Of a stretch of 9,646 bases of DNA, positions 1-7,700 are shown one piece after another. This DNA comes from CAIKZJ01 sp041675325 (GTDB lineage: Bacteria > Bacteroidota > Ignavibacteria > Tepidaquicellales > Tepidaquicellaceae), in contig JBAYUG010000105.1 of NCBI GenBank assembly GCA_041675325.1, forward strand, positions 1 through 9,646, given 5' to 3'. Position 1 is the first letter of the stretch. Each line of letters begins with the position of its first letter. The position numbers were made by a program, and so were the translations under genes. The notes beneath the pieces were generated by a model that searched no databases, was not told the origin of the DNA, and was given only the letters and a program-made list of their open reading frames with translations.

Positions 1-1
1 A

Positions 2-97
2 TATGTTCTCCCAAAATCATTAAGAGAAGTAACAAAAACATTAAAAATGGATGAAAATCAAAGAAAATTGATAAAAATCATAAACCAATATTTCTAG
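2..97 (+). CDS. Possible C-terminal tail of an unidentified gene cut by the window edge
   Basis: Reading from base 2 gives 31 sense codons and then a TAG stop. The peptide begins YVLPKSLREV and ends LIKIINQYF. It is amphipathic, rich in Lys, Leu and Ile, and looks like the helical end of a soluble protein. The other two plus frames reach stops sooner (about 54 and 23). The strong hairpin downstream at 164-200 fits a plus-strand gene ending here. I cannot name a family from so short a piece, and a chance open frame of this length in AT-rich DNA remains possible. Confidence 0.35.
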   Translation, partial: YVLPKSLREVTKTLKMDENQRKLIKIINQYF

Positions 98-163
98 GGT
101 GTCCCAACGCTTAAAACAGGAAACAGATGAATGAAGAAGTAAGTAAATAGTTTTTAAAGAAAT

Positions 164-200
164 GGGTCATAGTGATTATCGTTATCAATCACTATGACCC
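164..200. terminator. Perfect 14-bp inverted repeat, probable bidirectional terminator
   Basis: Bases 164-177 (GGGTCATAGTGATT) are the exact reverse complement of 187-200, with a 9-base loop. On the plus strand the stem is followed by TGTTTTATTT. On the minus strand it is followed by ATTTCTTTAAAAA. Both tails are U-rich in the transcript. The repeat lies 24 bases beyond the stop codon of the minus-strand DUF1858-DUF2249 gene and about 67 bases beyond the possible plus-strand gene end, as expected of a shared terminator between converging genes. Confidence 0.8.
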
Positions 201-223
201 TGTTTTATTTATCTTAAATAAGA

Positions 224-742
224 TTATTGTTTTCTGAAATAAGTCATCACTCTTCCGTCCATCATATCCTCTGAGAAAACCTGAAGCCCCTTTGCCGTTA
301 TCATATCAATTAGAGGAGCAGGCGTAAAAGGAGTAATTAGCAGATATATCTCATCTGCTTTTAGTTTCCCGGTTTCCTGTACCACCTTATTAATCGGATG
401 TACACCCGCTTCAAGGTCTTCTCTTGCATCATAAAAGATTCTGATTTTCTTCTCGTCAATCCAGTCAGGTTTTGCTCCCTCTTCATTTTTTCCTGCTGAT
501 AGCTCAGCACTGCCTTGTCCAACCTCAGCTCTTAACTTATTTATCATATCAGCAATACTTACCTTCCCCACAACCGCCGCCTGCTTTAATGTCGTTACTT
601 TTGCAATAGTCTTCCTTAGTATAGGATTCTTAAGCTTTACAAAAATAGGCGCAATCTCTATAAGTTTATCCTCAAGCTGAGGATACTCTTTGAGCAGCTC
701 AGCAACTTTTACGTCTGGTGTAATTATTAGTTTACTTGTCAT
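224..742 (-). CDS. DUF1858 and DUF2249 domain protein (172 aa)
   Basis: A small cytoplasmic two-domain protein with no signal peptide or membrane segment. Residues 1-72 match DUF1858: the ITPD start, then VAELLKEYP, the APIFVKLKNP core, LRKTIAKV and a closing NKLR. A polar linker at about 73-92 (GQGSAELSAGKNEEG) leads to DUF2249 at about 94-170, recognised by DAREDLEAGVHP, the PFTPAPL segment and a final DGRVMTYFRKQ. DUF2249 has a TusA-like fold. Neither domain has a settled biochemical role; both often sit beside hemerythrin, nitrate/NO-reduction or FNR-type genes. Its ATG lies inside the end of the upstream DUF438/hemerythrin/PAS gene (11-bp overlap), so the two are surely co-transcribed. 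Unlike most genes here it has a strong Shine-Dalgarno sequence, which supports this start. A role in redox or NO response is inference from family and context. Confidence 0.88.
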   Translation of the reverse strand: MTSKLIITPDVKVAELLKEYPQLEDKLIEIAPIFVKLKNPILRKTIAKVTTLKQAAVVGKVSIADMINKLRAEVGQGSAELSAGKNEEGAKPDWIDEKKIRIFYDAREDLEAGVHPINKVVQETGKLKADEIYLLITPFTPAPLIDMITAKGLQVFSEDMMDGRVMTYFRKQ

Positions 743-1967
743 ATGTCAGCAGTCTCCTTTCTCCTTCAGTTCTTTTAAGTTCTGCAATATCCTGTGTAAT
801 CTCTGCAGTCCCGAGATACTCACCGTCTTTGTTCCTTATCGCGTAATATGCTATATGCACAAACATTCCTTTAAAGTTTATCCAGAACTTTGCCTCATCT
901 TCTTTACCAGACTTGAAGTCATCAATTATTTTATCAACTATGTGAACGCTCGAAGGCGGATGACAGAACTGTACCTGTCTCCCAAGTATTGCTTTGCTTC
1001 GTTCAAATATTCTTTGCTTGCCGTGTGAAAAGAACTTCACCTTATCATCTTTATCAACAAACGTTATGTCAAACGGTACCGAATCCAGTAGCGCTTCAAG
1101 CTCATCAACAGTAAAAGCACCTGTCGATAGCTTTATCCTGTCTGATGTTACATTGCTGTCTCCTTCTTTAATCGATATCCCTTCCGGTTTCCAATCAATA
1201 CTCGGTACATAAATACAGTTGCCTATATCATCTGCTTGTTTGTAAACCTCGTACCAGTCCAAATCCGTAAATTTATCTAAACACATCGGCAAAAGTATTT
1301 TCTCCTCCTTGTCAATCATCTCTTGTACGGCATCCGCAGTAGGCGAAAGCATTAGATCTATGTAACCCTGCAAAGTATCTATATCAATTTGCTCATTCTC
1401 ATTCAAAGTACTTATTGAAGATTTCAAAAACTGCCTTACTTCATCATCCTTCCCCCACATTACAGTAGAAGGTCCCGTTATTTTATACTTTTCAAGTATA
1501 GAAAATATAATGTTCTCCTTCTTCATGTAATGTTTCTCAATGTCCATAAGCAAGTTGAATATTCCTTTCAACTGATTAACCACTGCGGGGACATCGACCG
1601 AATCTTTATTAAACTTGCACTTTATAAAGATATCTTTCAGCTTGGAAAGCTCTGCCTCTATAGCCCTGTTCTCCATCCTTAACGTATGTACCGGATGCCC
1701 GTCAGGTACAGATTTCATGAAGGTCAGGTCAATGTTATCTTTAAGCGCCCTTGAGTGCATGTCGCAGTACTTCTGAATTTCCTGCGGCGGTAATCCTTCA
1801 TCAATTAATTCCTGTTCCGCCTGTACTACCTCTCCGTAAGGAACCTGACCCAGCATCTCCTCAAGTTCGGCTTTTGTTTTCTCAAGGTTTTCATCCTCGT
1901 GTAGTTTAAGAAGAAGTTGTTTAAGTTTTTGTACTCTCTCGCTGCTGTTGTTAATTAATTCACTCAT
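732..1967 (-). CDS. DUF438 / hemerythrin-like / PAS domain protein (411 aa)
   Basis: A soluble sensor-like protein with three parts. Residues about 8-76 are DUF438 (EEMLGQVPYGEVVQAEQELI, then EGLPPQEIQKYCDMHS). Residues about 88-250 are a hemerythrin/HHE-like helical domain, with GHPVHTLRMENRAIE at H91 and H94, HYMKKEN at H146-E151, VMWGKDDEVR at 170-178 and KEEKILLPM at 220-228. Residues about 290-405 are a PAS domain with SVPFDITFVDKDDKV, the family's CHPP motif at C335-H336, and a TAEITQDI close. The composition and length fit the known DUF438-hemerythrin-PAS family, thought to bind a small ligand or metal; the ligand is not proven. There is no kinase, GGDEF or DNA-binding output domain, so any signal probably passes to a partner, plausibly the overlapping DUF1858-DUF2249 protein. 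The ATG at 1967 has no clear Shine-Dalgarno sequence, but the frame and family N-terminus fit it. Confidence 0.92.
   Translation of the reverse strand: MSELINNSSERVQKLKQLLLKLHEDENLEKTKAELEEMLGQVPYGEVVQAEQELIDEGLPPQEIQKYCDMHSRALKDNIDLTFMKSVPDGHPVHTLRMENRAIEAELSKLKDIFIKCKFNKDSVDVPAVVNQLKGIFNLLMDIEKHYMKKENIIFSILEKYKITGPSTVMWGKDDEVRQFLKSSISTLNENEQIDIDTLQGYIDLMLSPTADAVQEMIDKEEKILLPMCLDKFTDLDWYEVYKQADDIGNCIYVPSIDWKPEGISIKEGDSNVTSDRIKLSTGAFTVDELEALLDSVPFDITFVDKDDKVKFFSHGKQRIFERSKAILGRQVQFCHPPSSVHIVDKIIDDFKSGKEDEAKFWINFKGMFVHIAYYAIRNKDGEYLGTAEITQDIAELKRTEGERRLLTYDK
754..760 (-). promoter_or_regulatory. Shine-Dalgarno sequence for the DUF1858-DUF2249 gene
   Basis: On the minus strand, AAAGGAG (part of GGAGAAAGGAG, 764-754) lies 11 bases before the ATG at 742. 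It sits inside the coding sequence of the upstream gene, so it should drive re-initiation or coupled translation of the second cistron. None of the operon-leading genes in this window has a comparable motif. Confidence 0.7.
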
Positions 1968-2101
1968 ATAATTCTATTTTTATTATCAGACAATATAGTC
2001 TTATTATATTCAACAAGCGGAGCATTTATTTGGTTTCACTTAGTATCTCAATTAAAATGTTTTTACGTTGTTCTATTCACGTACTTTAAATAAATTTGTT
2101 T

Positions 2102-3682
2102 ATGAAAACCTTATTACATAATGGCAAAATCTGGCTTGGCAGCGGGTACTTTGCTTCGGCAGTTGGCATAGATTCTGAAACAGGCAATATAATATTCGTA
2201 GGTAAGGACAGAGCAGATGATAAGAACATTTACGAAGATGCAATCGACCTTAAAGGTAAACTTGTGCTGCCTGCATTCACAGACGGTCATTGTCATCTGT
2301 TCAAAGGCGCACTGGTTAATTCTGAAGTTAATCTCAGATATTCAGCAACACGAAAAGACTTTGAAAATCAAATCACTACTTATAGAAACAATTTAAAGAA
2401 AGGCGATTTGATAATTGGCGGTTATTTCTCAGAAGCTAACTTCACTGAGAATATCATTATAAACAAAGCCTTCATTGACAGCATCTGCAGCGATATTCCA
2501 GTTGTACTTTTCCGCACAGACCTTCATTCTCTTGTCTGCAATACACTTGCTCTCGAAAAACTAAACATTAATAGCATCGTTCAAAACTTTAATAGCGATG
2601 AAGTAATAAAAGATGCCAAAGGTAATCTAACCGGCGAACTGAAAGAAAGAGCCATGTATTTTGTAATTCATGCTTTACCTCAAAAGAGTATGAAGGAGAA
2701 AAAATCCATTCTCAAAGCTCAAATAGAAAGACTCCATTCATTCGGAATCACATCAGTAACAGATATCTCCTGGCGCGAAGACCTTGATGTTTACAAATCC
2801 CTCCTTGATGAAGAGGAATTGAATCTGAAAATTAATTCTGTCGTTCCTATTGCCGAGTATGAAAAGGTAAACGAATATAGAGATGAATTCTCAGCATATA
2901 AATCCTTCATCAGGTTCGGCGGTATGAAAGCTTTCTATGACGGTTCGCTTTCCAGCAAAACAGCTTTGTTCTTCGACAATTATGTTGGTACGGATTCTTG
3001 CGGTATGCGTACAGAAGAAGTTACAAGCGGTTTGCTGAAAGAACTTTCTTACAAAATCGATAAATCAAGTCTTCAGCTCGTTATTCATGTAATAGGTGAT
3101 AGAGCTGTCAGCGAAGCTCTTGACATTATCGAACAGCTAAAAAAGGATATCGGTATCTGGGACAGAAGAGTCCGTCTCGAACATATTCAGCATGTTTCCG
3201 AAAAAGATCTCGATAGATTTAAAAAGCTTGATATTATTTCTTCGGTACAGCCAGCACACCTTTTCTTTGATGCAAAAGTAGCGACTGAAAATCTTATAAA
3301 TCCCGAAACCACGCATGTCTTCAAGAAACTTGTTGACAGAGGCAATATCATTTGCTTCGGAACAGATTTTCCTGTAGTTCCTGAAAATCCGTTTGAAAAT
3401 ATTTATTATGCAATGACACGTAATGCCATTGGATTCGAAAACGGATTCAATACAGATATGTCCCTCGACCTCGATACTTGCCTTAAAGCTTATACAATAA
3501 ACAATGCTTATGCAAGCTTTGAAGAAAATATTAAAGGAAGTATCAGAGAGGGCAAGCAGGCAGATTTAATCATTGTTGACTGGGATATATTTGCAATACC
3601 GTCTGAAGAAATAAAAAATGCCGTTGTTGAAACTACATTCATCAACGGTAAAATTATTTACAGCCGCAGATGTCCCAAATAA
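2102..3682 (+). CDS. Metal-dependent amidohydrolase, amidohydrolase-3 (YtcJ-like) family (526 aa)
   Basis: A cytoplasmic TIM-barrel hydrolase, typically acting on amide or related C-N bonds; the substrate cannot be told from sequence. Numbering from the ATG at 2102, the family landmarks are all present: N-terminal LLHNGKIW; LPAFTDGHCHL with the metal-binding H63-x-H65; GGMKAFYDGSLSSKTALF with K276, the likely carboxylated lysine, and D280; VIHVIGDRAV with H329; RLEHIQH with H361; FGTDFPVVPENPF with the catalytic D422; and the C-terminal sheet KGSIREGKQADLIIVDW followed by TTFINGKIIY. Length is normal for the family and the frame is intact. An in-frame TTG at 2096 would add two residues, but the ATG is the better start; no Shine-Dalgarno is visible. 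It is transcribed divergently from the DUF438 operon across a 134-bp gap and stands alone, so no pathway can be inferred. Confidence 0.92.
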   Translation: MKTLLHNGKIWLGSGYFASAVGIDSETGNIIFVGKDRADDKNIYEDAIDLKGKLVLPAFTDGHCHLFKGALVNSEVNLRYSATRKDFENQITTYRNNLKKGDLIIGGYFSEANFTENIIINKAFIDSICSDIPVVLFRTDLHSLVCNTLALEKLNINSIVQNFNSDEVIKDAKGNLTGELKERAMYFVIHALPQKSMKEKKSILKAQIERLHSFGITSVTDISWREDLDVYKSLLDEEELNLKINSVVPIAEYEKVNEYRDEFSAYKSFIRFGGMKAFYDGSLSSKTALFFDNYVGTDSCGMRTEEVTSGLLKELSYKIDKSSLQLVIHVIGDRAVSEALDIIEQLKKDIGIWDRRVRLEHIQHVSEKDLDRFKKLDIISSVQPAHLFFDAKVATENLINPETTHVFKKLVDRGNIICFGTDFPVVPENPFENIYYAMTRNAIGFENGFNTDMSLDLDTCLKAYTINNAYASFEENIKGSIREGKQADLIIVDWDIFAIPSEEIKNAVVETTFINGKIIYSRRCPK

Positions 3683-3861
3683 AATTAGAACTCAACGAGA
3701 GTATATTTCTCTTTTATTATGAATTGTTTTCAGAAATGTACTCAAATTAACATAATTGATTCCCTAATTTATTATTGCTAATGTACTTCTCTTATTTTAT
3801 CAAAGATTGAAGATTATTTCTTGAATTTCTTTCTCTGGTATTGAAAATACACTTCACAAAA

Positions 3862-3900
3862 ATCCGCGATAATCAGTTTAATCTGTGAAAATCCGTGTTC
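3862..3900. repeat. Short degenerate direct repeat (about 10-base ATC units)
   Basis: Four consecutive units begin with ATC: ATCCGCGATA, ATCAGTTTA, ATCTGTGAAA and ATCCGTGTTC. Units 1, 3 and 4 share ATCYGYG. The block is visibly more GC-rich than its surroundings. It lies in the 268-bp gap between two convergent genes, just past the lipoprotein stop codon. I saw no other copy in the window. The rest of this gap (3683-3861 and 3901-3950) is AT-rich, with only weak hairpins such as GAGA/TCTC near 3701-3715. Confidence 0.5.
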
Positions 3901-3950
3901 TATTAATTCTTTATTATAATTTTGGACAAATTCATTTACAGCAGGTAATA

Positions 3951-4664
3951 CTACTTTCTCAGTACAGCTTCAATATAAAGCTTCTTTGTCTTATCAAGCA
4001 TCAGCTCAGATACCGGGAATGTCCATACACCTTTATTCCCTGTTACGTTTATTGCATTACTGCTTTCAATCTCATATGGAAACTCTATTTCAAAATTCAC
4101 GTTCTTGTTTGCAAACAGGAATGAAAATGCTTTGGTGTTTTCTTCCTGGTTAATGTCATCCCCCGGGTCAGGTTTGTAAAGAAGACTGAAGTTTACCGTG
4201 TTGCCGTTATCATTCCAAACGATTTCAGATTTGTTTTCTTTCTCTGCCGAAACATCTTTCGCTGATATATTTGTTGCATAACCTATTTTTGCAACGTTAT
4301 CAAAATTATACTCAAATTTGTAAGTTGCAGATGAATCTTCATTTGTCAATCCTGTTAATGATATCAGCTCGATGCCTTCCTTAGAACTTAAATTTGTCCT
4401 AATCGGCTTAAGCATTTCATCATGGTTGTACAAAGAGTCCTTAACAGATATTGCCCGTGTCGAATCCAGAGCTTGCACCATAGTATATATAAGGTCATAA
4501 AATGTTCTGTCTATGTTGAAAGTCTGTGATTCTGTACCCGACCCATCAGCATTAATTTTTATCTTTCTGTCTATGTTCAAGCATGAACTCAACATTAGCA
4601 TACTAATAATTGCAAAACTTACCGGTAAGTAAAATTTTAGGTTTTTCATATGATATTTTTTCAT
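3951..4664 (-). CDS. Lipoprotein of unknown function (237 aa)
   Basis: The N-terminus is a lipoprotein signal peptide: basic residues, a hydrophobic run FYLPVSFAIISMLM, and a lipobox LSSC with the acylated Cys at residue 28. The mature protein begins CLNIDRKIKINADGSG, a beta-strand pattern seen in LppM/DUF3153-like envelope lipoproteins, and ends with FPYEIESSNAINVTGNKG followed by VWTFPVSELM, again of that type. I recognise this only as a loose resemblance; similar uncharacterised proteins occur in Ignavibacteria-like genomes. It should be anchored to the inner or outer membrane, facing the periplasm. A second ATG at 4649 (MKNLKFYLP) would give 232 residues and a tidier signal peptide; neither start has a Shine-Dalgarno. 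It is divergent, by 60 bp, from the secreted protease gene, so their promoters must overlap or lie very close. Confidence 0.8.
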   Translation of the reverse strand: MKKYHMKNLKFYLPVSFAIISMLMLSSCLNIDRKIKINADGSGTESQTFNIDRTFYDLIYTMVQALDSTRAISVKDSLYNHDEMLKPIRTNLSSKEGIELISLTGLTNEDSSATYKFEYNFDNVAKIGYATNISAKDVSAEKENKSEIVWNDNGNTVNFSLLYKPDPGDDINQEENTKAFSFLFANKNVNFEIEFPYEIESSNAINVTGNKGVWTFPVSELMLDKTKKLYIEAVLRK

Positions 4665-4724
4665 TAAATATTTATCTTATTTGTGATATTTTTTAAAGCG
4701 TGAACTTGTTATTATTACAAATCA

Positions 4725-7700
4725 ATGTTTCGAAACAGACTAATATTAATTTTGCTTTTACTTTTTGCTTCTGCATCAGCTTTTCCGCAGTCCGCAAAAA
4801 TAGTACTTAAGTTTAAACAAAACACTCCAGAATCAGTTCTCAGTGATTTCAAGAATGGCAACCTTCGAAATTCACGAAATCCTTTGTTGAAAGCAATAGA
4901 AAAATACAATGTCATTACTTCTAACAGGCTTTTCGATAATTATATCAATAATTCCAAACTTATAAATAGTGATAGTTTTGGTCTCGAAAGAATATTTCTT
5001 CTCGAAGCAAATACCCGGAAAGTAAGCGAACTCATTTCGGAAATAAGTCAGAATAAATACGTTGAGTACATACATGAATTAAGAGCACATAAACTCGAGT
5101 CTGTCACTCCAAATGATACTTACTTCTCAAACCAGTATTACTTAAACATGATTAATGTCCCGCCTGTCTGGGATTCACAGCAGGGCGGTGCTCTTGTCGG
5201 TATTATCGATTCAGGAATGGACTTCCTTCATCCCGACCTTCAGCAAAGCTATTATATTAATTCAGGCGAATACGGCAGCGGAAAGGAAAGTAACGGCATT
5301 GATGATGATATCGACGGATTCATCGATAACTGGCGCGGTTGGAACTTCATCGGCAATAATAATAATAATGACGATGATAATATCTACTCTCATGGTTCGT
5401 GCGTTGCGGGAGTTATCTCTGCCGGATTTAATAACGGCATCGGCATCTCTTCAGTCACCGCAGGTTCAAAATCACTAATCCTAAAGTGTTTCAACTCACA
5501 GGGTATCGGTTATGAAGACCATATTGCATCAGCAATTCTCTACAGTGTTATGCAGGGTGTTAAAGTTATAAATATGAGCTTCGGCGATTACATATACAGC
5601 AGCTTATTAAAAGATGTGATAAAGTATGCTTATTCCAGAAACGTTGTTCTTGTTGCCTCAGCGGGTAACGATAATTCATTCGTTCTTCATTATCCTTCCT
5701 CTTTTGACGAAGTTATTTCTGTTGCCGCTAACGATGAAAATTATAGCAAGGCATCTTTCTCCGCTTATGGAGTAACCGTTGACTTGTATGCACCAGGTGT
5801 TAATATCCTGACAACTTCACGTCTGGGAAAAGGCTCTCAGGAGTTTGGTAATGACTATATGTATGCAAACGGCACTTCATTCTCTGCACCCATTGTTGCC
5901 TCTATTGCTTCAATGCTTATTGCAAAGAATCCTGCTCTGTCAAACGAAGACTTACGTGGTATTCTTGTCTCATCAACAAAATATTTTTTCTTCCAGTCAA
6001 ACTGGGATGACTATTACTCATCCGGTATTCTGAATGCTCTTTCTTCCTATCAGAATTATAATAATCCTACTACTTCGAGAATATATTCTCCGTCTCTTAA
6101 CTATAGCTTCACAAACGATACTGTCAGGATTGCAGTTACTGCCGCATCTGCATTCTTTAATTCATACTCAATAAAATACGGGACAGGATTGAAACCTGAA
6201 AGTTACATAGATCTTTTCTCTTCTTCCGTTCAGGCTATAAGGGATACGGTGTTCTCCTGGAATACTTCATCAATTAGCGATACAGTCTATACTCTGAAAC
6301 TTCAGCTGCAAAGCAACAACGGAAGATTCATAGAACATAGTACCATTATTAATAAAAGTGAATCATCTCCGTTAATTACAAATTACACAAACGGAGAGAT
6401 AGTCTATAAAGAGGGTTTCTCTGAGTTCATTACTTTTAATACAAATGTTCCCACAGAAGGGCTCATCTATTATAAACGCAAGAATGTAAATGAACCATAC
6501 ACAGCTATTTACGCCGATGAAGGAAATATCGGTTGTATCACAACTGCTCATTTTGCACAGCTCGAGCATTTCAAGCTGTCCTCAGAAACCGATTATGAAT
6601 ATTATATAGAAGCAAACTCACAGAATGGAAAGCAAACAGTTTTAAACGATTCTTCTTTTCAGTTCCGAACGAAGAAGCAGATTGATAAATACTCTTACAT
6701 AAAGAAAGTGTACAACCTTCCTAAGTCTCAGGTCTTTGATAAAGTTGTAGATATTACTAATAACGGAAGTAAAAATATTTTTATAAATAATCTTAGCACC
6801 TCATTAACCGCTGAGATATATGAATTCAGCAATAATAAATTCCTTCTTTCAACTCCTGCCTTGATAAGCAATAATATTATACGTGATATTATTTTAAGGA
6901 ATAATAAATGGAGCCTGCTTACATCTCAGCAAAGAAATGGTAATATTTATCAGTCTCCTGCGGACTTTCAAGTACCCTCAGTAAAAATATGGACAAACGA
7001 TAATCCAACTGAATTCTGGTCATCAAAGTTTGCCGATGTTGATGGTGACGGCATCGAGGAGGTTCTTGGATTTGATGTTAACGGGTTAATGATAATGAAG
7101 TATCAGGGCAATGTTACTTATTTTGCCCACCTTAATTTTATTCCTCAGTTAACTTCAAGCTATGCAAATTCACAGAATGTAATTGTTCATGACTTTGATA
7201 ATGACGGAAAGAAGGAAATTGTTTTCACTAATTCATTCTTTGACAATGAAGGAGCGCAAAGAACTTCTGTGAATATTTATGAATACGTAAGCGGGGATTC
7301 CTTTACGCTGCTGTTCCATGAAGAGTATCCCCTCGTTATCAAAGGCGATAATTTGAGTCTCGGTGATTTCAACGGCGATGGACAAAAAGAAATTGCCGTT
7401 GGTTTCAGTACTGACCTTGCAATACCCGTCAAACTATTTTCTGTACTATTTATAAAAAGTACAGGCAGCAACACCTTCGCCGAATATTCTTCTATTGAAT
7501 TATTCAACAGTGACTTACAGGCTGAAATCTCCTCAAAAGCAGGCGATACCGATAATGACAGCAAAGATGAACTTATCATTAGCGAGGGCAATTCATTATA
7601 TATTGTTAAGTACAATCAGTCTGCCAACAAGTTTGAACCTGTATTCTTTAAAGAAGGTATTAACTCATACAATTCAATAACCTATGATTTTGATAATAAC

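Noticed and set aside
690..1212. Plus-strand open frames across the DUF438 operon
   Set aside because: They are antisense to two well-supported genes and show no domain signal.
2068..2098. Bacteroidota-like promoter: TTG (2068-2070), 20-base spacer, TAAATTTG (2091-2098)
   Set aside because: The match to TTG/TAnnTTTG is good, but transcription would begin near 2105, just after the amidohydrolase ATG at 2102, and no later in-frame start is plausible. Probably chance, unless transcription begins unusually early.
2096..2101. TTG start two codons before the amidohydrolase ATG
   Set aside because: The ATG at 2102 gives the normal family N-terminus, and the extra Met-Phe adds nothing.
3838..3850. 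GTATT-GAA-AATAC hairpin as a terminator
   Set aside because: The stem is only 5 bp of mostly A/T pairs, with no T-run after it on either strand.
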